DNA of 64,000 nucleotides, from positions 98,389,302 to 98,453,301 of the forward strand of contig NC_088783.1 in assembly GCF_958450345.1 (NCBI RefSeq). Direction: 5' to 3'. Below, piece after piece: positions 62,901 through 64,000 of this stretch (position 1 is its first letter; every line of letters starts with the position of its first letter). Below the pieces are notes generated by a model. It saw only the letters and a list, made by a program, of their open reading frames with translations. It did not search any database and had not been told where the DNA came from. A program made the translations under genes and the position numbers. The DNA comes from Calliphora vicina. Taxonomy: Eukaryota; Arthropoda; Insecta; Diptera; Calliphoridae.

Positions 62901-63951
62901 TCATTTATGTATGTACTTTCAAATCGTAGATAAAATAACTAAAAATATGTGTTAATTAGAATCTCTTCTAAGAATTCATAAAATTTTTGACAATCCATTG
63001 ACGATTAAAGCTCAATATCGCCAAAACCATAGATGACAACAACTATGTAGATAGGTAAACCTATGAATGTTGTCATGAGAAAGTATTGTCATGTATTTTA
63101 TTATTGGATGTGTGAAAAACAAAATTATTTTTTTTCATTGACAGCCAAAAACATATTTGGTCGATTCACAAGGTCTCATGTCATATTGTCACAATGTCCT
63201 AATATTTCATAATGGTTTGAAAATGGTGTTATTGCCTTTTTATAAGCGATAAATGTCCTAAAATAATACTACATTGTAGCTACGTACTATGTTAGTTTAT
63301 CGTAATCAACCAGCAGAGACCTGCACCGAAAGTCTAAGAGTCGGTTAAGCCGAGCCGCCGAGTCGTGGAATATTAGGACAATGTGACAATATGGCATGAT
63401 AGGAGGAGACCTTGTGAATCGACCAATTGTGATATTATGAAAAGTTGTTTCTTTGAGTTTTTAGTGGTTTTTGAAAACAGACTTAGGATTTTTGCTGTTA
63501 CGTTTCTGTTCCATATCTTTCTATAAGCTTCGCACTAAATATTCGCATAAATTTTAAATAAAACTTAGCTATGCTACATCAAAAATATGCAGGGGTTCTC
63601 ATAAATCATAAGTTTGTTTGTTTGTAATTGATTTATTTATAATTTTATTTAAATGCTTTACTTTCAGACAAAATCTACTTTTTGAAAATCGGTTGGAAAA
63701 TTGTTGTGTTACGGTCGTTTAAAGTTCGAAAAACTTACATTTTTCAAAAAAATTTCATTAAAATTTAAAAATTGTTATGAATAAGGCCATTAAAATAAAT
63801 TAATTAAAAATTATAATATAAGTCCAAGAAGATTTCAAAAAATATTGCAAACTTACCATTTAATACTGTTGCTATTGGTAAAATTCGTTGCTGTACAACC
63901 GTAAATCCAATCATATATTTCATCGTAACTATTAATTTCAATGAAGAGTTT
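41821..63951 (-). CDS. PGAP1: PGAP1, GPI inositol-deacylase (C-terminal ~575 aa, 11 exons)
   Basis: PGAP1 removes the acyl chain from the inositol of GPI anchors in the ER membrane. Eleven minus-strand exons join through GT/AG sites with consistent phases (0-2-0-1-2-2-1-2-0-2-2) to a TGA at 41821-41823. Recognition rests on the luminal YDWIYGC block, DPVCRYKIRSYTFSIAGTMS (PGAP1 family: DCRYEV...SFSQVLGQ), the membrane segment with ATCSGIALVLASIFYF, and FLLPTIVVL near the end. These match the family in order. About six to eight hydrophobic segments are encoded. The N-terminal lipase domain with the catalytic Ser, roughly the first 40 % of the protein, lies beyond the window. Introns of 7.3, 1.9, 1.9, 8.0 and 0.9 kb are packed with transposons; the others are 59-193 bp. 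No in-frame stop or damaged splice site is seen, so the gene looks functional. Confidence 0.9.
42117..42726. mobile_element. MITE with TATGTATACACGGTTGTTAG ends in a PGAP1 intron
   Basis: TGTTAGATCTTACAATGTT with the upstream TATGTATACACGG is inverted on the right as AACATTGTAAGATCTGACAA and TCGTCTATACATA. Internal ACGGTTCTCAGATTGTTG and CACGGTTAGACATTTTCTG blocks repeat the terminal theme. The right end is split by the smaller MITE at 42470-42714. No clear duplication. Confidence 0.6.
42470..42714. mobile_element. hAT-type MITE nested in another MITE
   Basis: CAGCGAAATGCAA at the left and TTGCATTTCGCTG at the right are exact inverses. The 8-bp duplication GTCTATAC lies at 42462-42469 and 42715-42722. 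At 245 bp without coding sequence it is a hAT-type MITE inserted into the right end of the surrounding element. Confidence 0.9.
42918..43022 (-). CDS. PGAP1: PGAP1 exon, membrane segment
   Basis: The exon encodes YLRHIGEKLPDPFLLPTIVV, then LSCLSILLQFNAPHKS. The DP..(L)LPTI sequence matches the family's D-P-C-K-P-L..ILIPTI region. Phase 2 at ATC|GTAAGT. The 925-bp intron that follows holds two nested MITEs. Confidence 0.88.
43082..43359 (-). CDS. PGAP1: PGAP1 exon, polar loop and membrane segment
   Basis: The exon encodes LSNAYKDYLENWAWEKATGL, a polar, acidic loop with SDGSPVPTGDAENRESAESN, then HITMLLLLVIMSSLNVGLSI and AWIKSH. The helix with L-N-V-G-L-x-I-x-W parallels the family's M-P-S-L-I-Y-W helix. 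It ends in phase 2 at TTA|GTAAGT. Confidence 0.88.
43553..43703 (-). CDS. PGAP1: PGAP1 exon, membrane segment with ATCSG motif
   Basis: The exon encodes ITRISVASSNVLVQIISTLP, then LTFGVLFISIAFATCSGIAL and VLASIFYFIL. The order LP-F-T-x-x-L/F...(T/A)TC.G.A...L.Y is strongly conserved in PGAP1 and was decisive for the identification. Phase 0 at TTG|GTATGT. Confidence 0.9.
43768..43954 (-). CDS. PGAP1: PGAP1 exon, membrane segment
   Basis: The exon encodes GCRIIKKLLLPVKFLPTIDK, then a hydrophobic stretch including SIIIHSTAIVASIILVFIIW and NILLKIALR. It ends CAG|GTTTGA, a weaker donor than its neighbours, and joins in phase 2 across a 64-bp intron. Confidence 0.85.
43955..44424. other. Intron DNA without recognisable features
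   Basis: This is the 3' end of the 8-kb PGAP1 intron (minus-strand sense). It is AT-rich with no gene or terminal repeat that I can identify. Confidence 0.4.
44425..44945. repeat. Dispersed repeat, CATACCCGAGGTGTCCTAC family, second copy
   Basis: The stretch shares AATCCCGCAATTC, TATATTTTGATATTGACTAT, GAATGGACCTGGTCCC, CATACCCGAGGTGTCCTACA and TTTAGAAGTTACAGC with 9500-10520 and with 49480-50450. No coding sequence is visible. The element type is unknown to me. Confidence 0.6.
45176..45440. mobile_element. MITE with TTGGTCAATTCACAAGGTCT ends
   Basis: TTGGTCAATTCACAAGGTCT is inverted at the right as CCTTGTGAATTGACCAA. Related copies lie at 63157-63427 (both ends) and 2580-2800 (right half). 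Internal GAGTCGTTTAAGCCGAGCC-type sequence (inverse strand) is GC-richer than the surroundings. No coding content; the target duplication is unclear. Confidence 0.75.
45568..46602 (-). mobile_element. Solo LTR copy B, carrying a hAT insertion
   Basis: In minus orientation the LTR runs from TGTTACGAAATTG to AACGTAACA, with ATAT duplications at 45564-45567 and 46603-46606. Without the insertion at 45937-46346 and its duplication it is about 617 bp. It shares the ATACGCCATCTGTGGTGTAC and TTCGAATTCGAATAT blocks with copies C and D. It lies in the PGAP1 8-kb intron, with its own transcription direction parallel to the gene. Confidence 0.88.
45937..46346. mobile_element. hAT-type element with CAGGGGTGCCCA end
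   Basis: CAGGGGTGCCCACAAG at the left and CTTGGGCATGACTG at the right form imperfect terminal repeats. The exact 8-bp duplication TTCTAGAT lies at 45929-45936 and 46347-46354. The 410-bp body holds no transposase. It is inserted in solo LTR copy B. Confidence 0.88.
46607..47040. other. Intron DNA without recognisable features
   Basis: AT-rich sequence between solo LTR copy B and a LINE relic. No coding frame or terminal repeat is evident. Confidence 0.4.
47045..48620 (-). pseudogene. LINE reverse-transcriptase relic split by a hAT element
   Basis: On the minus strand 48620-48441 reads INSGVP then GSVLSPTPFLIFLNELLHQ and YYFADDSSICH, the catalytic FADD box. After the insertion at 47429-48432 the RT resumes with VRRVAFNARKTHCCMLTQKR, FMDGVNIVESDE, LLTIYTTYIRPKMEYNSHVW and LDRVQESAKVIIGD. 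Stops and frame changes are frequent. The TYIRPKMEY..WAG block places it with jockey-related LINEs distinct from the element at 23470-27500. Confidence 0.8.
47429..48432. mobile_element. hAT-type element, TAGGGTTTTT / CCCGGG family, copy 1
   Basis: TAGGGTTTTTAATTTTCCGG begins the element and TTCCCGGGATAAAAACCCTA ends it. The flanks CTCATTGC and CTCATTGT (47421-47428 and 48433-48440) are an 8-bp duplication with one change. ATTCCCGGGAATC-type motifs are repeated near both ends. No transposase is encoded. It splits the LINE relic. Confidence 0.88.
48621..49479. other. Intron DNA without recognisable features
   Basis: AT-rich. AACAACACTCGTTTGTGTGA at 49264 resembles AACAACACTCGTATGTGTGA at 42769, so a short dispersed repeat may be present. 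No gene is seen. Confidence 0.35.
49480..50465. repeat. Rearranged copy of the CATACCCGAGGTGTCCTAC repeat
   Basis: Positions 49490-49690 carry the inverse of the family's first half: TCGCATAGTCGATATCAAAA and GGAGAATTGCGGGATTTCTG. Positions 49995-50020 hold TGCTCGACGAGGAGATTCTT, and 50290-50450 hold ATACCCGAGGTGTCCTACTT with TAGAAGTTACAGATTTATTT in the forward sense. Solo LTR copy C is inserted between them. Confidence 0.55.
50026..50257 (-). mobile_element. Truncated solo LTR copy C
   Basis: The 3' end in minus sense (AACGTAACA, with ATAT beyond it at 50022-50025) and the segments ATACGCCATCTGTGGTGTAC and TTCGAATTCGAATATACGG are present. About 200 bp in the middle are missing, and the 5' terminus is lost near 50257. 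Confidence 0.8.
50500..50830 (-). repeat. Second copy of the 20010-20300 repeat
   Basis: In inverse orientation the stretch contains GTAGAAAAATAGATGATAGT, TGTCATTCTCTC and CTGACATGCTTAAGGATTTT, matching 20020-20095. It is non-coding. Confidence 0.55.
50853..51440 (+). mobile_element. Solo LTR copy D
   Basis: This 588-bp LTR begins TGTTACGAAATTG and ends AACGTAACA, with ATAT duplications at 50849-50852 and 51441-51444. It is closely similar to copy A (14090-14671) over most of its length. ATTCGAATAAACATC near 51170 and AAATAAATAAAG near 51325 are possible polyadenylation signals. No retroviral-type coding region adjoins it. Confidence 0.92.
51472..51889 (-). mobile_element. Internally deleted mariner-type relic
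   Basis: AAGGGTGTTTTTTTTTT and AAATAAACACCCTT form terminal repeats, with TA dinucleotides at 51470-51471 and 51890-51891. The minus strand encodes RTVTGDIIGPYYFF near the left of the protein and LTCLDYFLWGHEKRLVYADK near its C-terminus, typical of IS630/Tc1/mariner transposases (D..L/P-L-D-Y-F-L-W-G). Most of the catalytic core is deleted and stops are present. It ends 30 bp from the donor of a PGAP1 exon. Confidence 0.85.
51920..52113 (-). CDS. PGAP1: PGAP1 exon, first membrane segment in the window
   Basis: The exon encodes SYTFSIAGTMSKIVQEFYHW, then IPAHLTAVLFVVLRNQIVKF, a hydrophobic helix flanked by charge, and FVKPYAGFFQCKSLYIIT. It ends in phase 1 at ACAG|GTATGT. A mariner-type relic ends 30 bp from its donor site. 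The following intron is 8.0 kb. Confidence 0.88.
52231..52455. mobile_element. MITE with TCGGGGTTGTCATAGAATAC ends
   Basis: TCGGGGTTGTCATAGAATAC followed by AATCATTGTCG is inverted at the right end (CGACAATGATTGGATTCTAT, GACAACCCCGA). The terminal repeat is about 37 bp in a 225-bp element. The duplication is unclear. It lies in a PGAP1 intron. Confidence 0.8.
52920..53697. mobile_element. hAT-type element, TAGGGTTTTT / CCCGGG family, copy 2
   Basis: TAGGGTTTTTATCCCGGGAA starts the element and GGGAAATTAAAAACGCTA ends it. The exact 8-bp duplication GTTAAAGC lies at 52912-52919 and 53698-53705. CCCGATTCCCGG motifs recur near both ends, as in copy 1 at 47429-48432. No transposase is present. Confidence 0.92.
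53982..54107 (-). CDS. PGAP1: PGAP1 exon, luminal end
   Basis: The exon encodes QLSKDKSIYVNVPMSAPNHY, then SRNPVSFELFLDPVCRYKI. The DPVCRYKI segment matches the family's conserved D-C-R-Y-E-V site just before the first membrane helix of this half. Donor AAG|GTAAGT, phase 2. Confidence 0.88.
54239..54651. mobile_element. Mariner-type MITE with TACAGTCAGAGACTAAAGTT ends
   Basis: TACAGTCAGAGACTAAAGTT (then TAAATAC) is inverted exactly at the right end. TA flanks both sides (54237-54238 and 54652-54653). A TTAA-targeted MITE is nested inside (54315-54545). No coding frame. Confidence 0.88.
54315..54545. mobile_element. piggyBac-type MITE (TTAA target)
   Basis: CCCTCTAACCGGC and GGGCGGTTAGAGGG form the ends. 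TTAA lies directly outside both (54311-54314 and 54546-54549), as for piggyBac-type elements, whose ends begin CCC. At 231 bp it is non-coding and sits inside the TA-flanked MITE. Confidence 0.88.
54670..55912. repeat. TIR element, TCGAGGGCTTATATTCAAAA family, with LINE debris
   Basis: ATATCGAGGGCTTATATTCA near 54670 is answered near 55890-55912 by TTTTGAATATAAGAACTCGA. The end resembles the repeat at 735-1440 (ATATCGAGGGCCTATATTCA on the minus strand). The interior includes a LINE 3' relic. No clear target duplication. Confidence 0.5.
55370..55680 (-). pseudogene. LINE C-terminal Cys-rich relic
   Basis: The minus strand encodes HASRLGLPFNDHCRRCKN, then EETIFHLLCKCPALSVKMY and FMDNYILANLSRYMCLI. 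The (H)A-x-R-L-G...C-x-x-C...E-E-T-x-x-H-x-L-C-x-C-P-A-L pattern is the C-terminal end of LINEs carrying an RNase H domain, such as the I/LOA/R1 groups. Only this tail remains and frames change several times. Confidence 0.65.
56008..56137 (-). CDS. PGAP1: PGAP1 exon, luminal
   Basis: The exon encodes LDEPFPTLQFHIETFGCGDK, then TAKLCIPWARGYERYSHIT, including an IPW motif like the PW found in mammalian PGAP1. Acceptor TTTTTAG|, donor AAC|GTAAGT, phase 2 at the end. A 1.9-kb intron follows. Confidence 0.87.
56213..56351 (-). CDS. PGAP1: PGAP1 exon, luminal
   Basis: The exon encodes ITFNIDVYNKKERTFTIKAP, then RWFSFDQKT and GNLHYEVFIEG. It is separated from the previous exon by a 72-bp intron and ends in phase 1 at GAAG|GTACAT. 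Confidence 0.87.
56424..56574 (-). CDS. PGAP1: PGAP1 exon, luminal
   Basis: Bounded by TTTAG| and CCG|GTCAGT, this exon encodes CDKGSSLSHNIQ, then MVLIDLQHLNKFYPLWTHVM and RLLPTNKP. It corresponds to the luminal segment with the 'leucine-rich DLQ..L..L..V' pattern of the family. It joins the upstream exon in phase 2 and ends in phase 0. Confidence 0.87.
56575..57906. other. Intron DNA without recognisable features
   Basis: AT-rich sequence in the 7.3-kb PGAP1 intron, left of the Helitron. I see no terminal repeats, RNA genes or coding frames. Confidence 0.4.
57933..58743. mobile_element. Mariner-type MITE with GAGTAACTTCGGGTA ends
   Basis: GAGTAACTTCGGGTAATGTG is inverted at the right (CACAATACCCGAAGTTACTC, one mismatch). 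TA lies at both edges (57931-57932 and 58744-58745). GGGTAATRTGGAC motifs recur inside at about 58140, 58162 and 58320. It is inserted in the 5' part of the Helitron. No coding sequence. Confidence 0.82.
59150..62110. repeat. Tandem array of ~120-bp GGTACTTTTT units
   Basis: About 20-25 units recur, each with TTTTTGGTACTTTTTCTTTA, a second GGTACTTTTT, then a T-rich TTTCTTCACC/TTTTCTATAAC stretch, AGAAACATGAAAT and GAGTGAG. Two unit types often alternate. One has CAATGAACCTAGAAACATGA and GGGAAACCACAAGTG; the other has CAATGGACTTAGAAACATGA and GAGAATTCTAGGGGGAGAC. Short frames here are artefacts. Confidence 0.9.
62548..63156. other. Intron DNA with a dispersed repeat block
   Basis: GAGTTACGCGAATATATATT, CCTCCTCCAT and AACGGTATATCTCGAAAA at 62738-62805 repeat the block at 1940-2005. 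No gene is seen elsewhere in the stretch. Confidence 0.45.
63157..63427. mobile_element. MITE with TTGGTCGATTCACAAGGTCT ends
   Basis: TTGGTCGATTCACAAGGTCT at the left is inverted as GAGACCTTGTGAATCGACCA(A) at the right. Inner blocks CACAATGTCCTAATATTTCA and ATTAGGACAATGTGACAAT extend the pairing. CCGAAAGTCTAAGAGTCGG is a GC-richer internal segment shared with 45250-45290. No coding frame. Confidence 0.8.
63857..63951 (-). CDS. PGAP1: PGAP1 exon (first in window), luminal
   Basis: An acceptor ending CCTAG at 63952 and donor ATG|GTAAGT bound 95 bp, encoding KLFIEINSYDEIYDWIYGC and TATNFTNSN. The W-(I/V)-x-x-C block is conserved in PGAP1 luminal domains. It ends in phase 2. The next exon's first base completes a Cys codon. 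Confidence 0.85.
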
Positions 63952-64000
63952 CTAGGATTCCAAATCAAGATAACAATTAAAATATATTTCTGCGTTCACT

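Noticed and set aside
63954..64000. Upstream extension of the first PGAP1 exon to the window edge
   Set aside because: An open frame can be read, but it disagrees with the phase needed downstream, while the CCTAG acceptor at 63952 gives a consistent protein.

Overview
This window is eukaryotic, AT-rich, intron-containing DNA, most likely from a brachyceran (perhaps calyptrate) fly. The transposon mix is typical of flies: jockey-type LINEs, hAT elements with 8-bp target duplications, Tc1/mariner, Helitrons ending CTAG, and gypsy-type LTR debris. The one host gene I can assemble is also insect-like. There is no bacterial-style gene organisation, and most open frames are noise or transposon fragments.

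The host gene runs on the minus strand from the right edge of the window to 41821. Eleven exons (63951-63857, 56574-56424, 56351-56213, 56137-56008, 54107-53982, 52113-51920, 43954-43768, 43703-43553, 43359-43082, 43022-42918, 41992-41821) splice with consistent phases into about 575 C-terminal residues of PGAP1, the ER GPI inositol-deacylase. They cover a luminal region followed by a multi-pass membrane domain. The N-terminal lipase domain lies beyond position 64000. Short introns (59-193 bp) alternate with introns of 0.9-8 kb filled with mobile elements: a Helitron with a tandem array, solo LTRs, LINE relics, and hAT, mariner and TTAA MITEs, several nested in one another.

The left part (1-41.8 kb) is almost entirely accessory DNA. 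In order it holds: a hAT element (261-1572); AT-rich DNA that may be the 3' end of a plus-strand gene (3.5-5.2 kb); a Harbinger transposase split by a 3.2-kb TIR element (5.4-9.4 kb); LINE pieces (10.5-11.5 kb); a LINE broken by a TIR element and a solo LTR (12.2-15.3 kb); a tandem array with a Helitron end (15.4-16.8 kb); gypsy gag-protease remains (17.1-18.9 kb); inverted-repeat elements (19-22.4 kb); and a nearly full-length jockey-type LINE on the minus strand (23.5-27.5 kb).

A five-element nest occupies 27772-38849. An outer hAT element (8-bp duplication AAATGAAC) holds a second hAT element (28864-35080, duplication CATACAAG) and a 5'-truncated jockey LINE (35725-38313). The inner hAT carries a GTCT-repeat element and a 4.06-kb TIR transposon. 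That transposon encodes a decayed DFAENY/SDGA/HGKGACDGIG-type transposase and a pure 1.38-kb TTA array. A Tc1-like DD34E element (40077-41731) abuts the PGAP1 3' end.

The genes do not form a pathway. The window is best read as one housekeeping GPI-anchor processing gene embedded in layered transposon insertions whose relative order can be read from target-site duplications.
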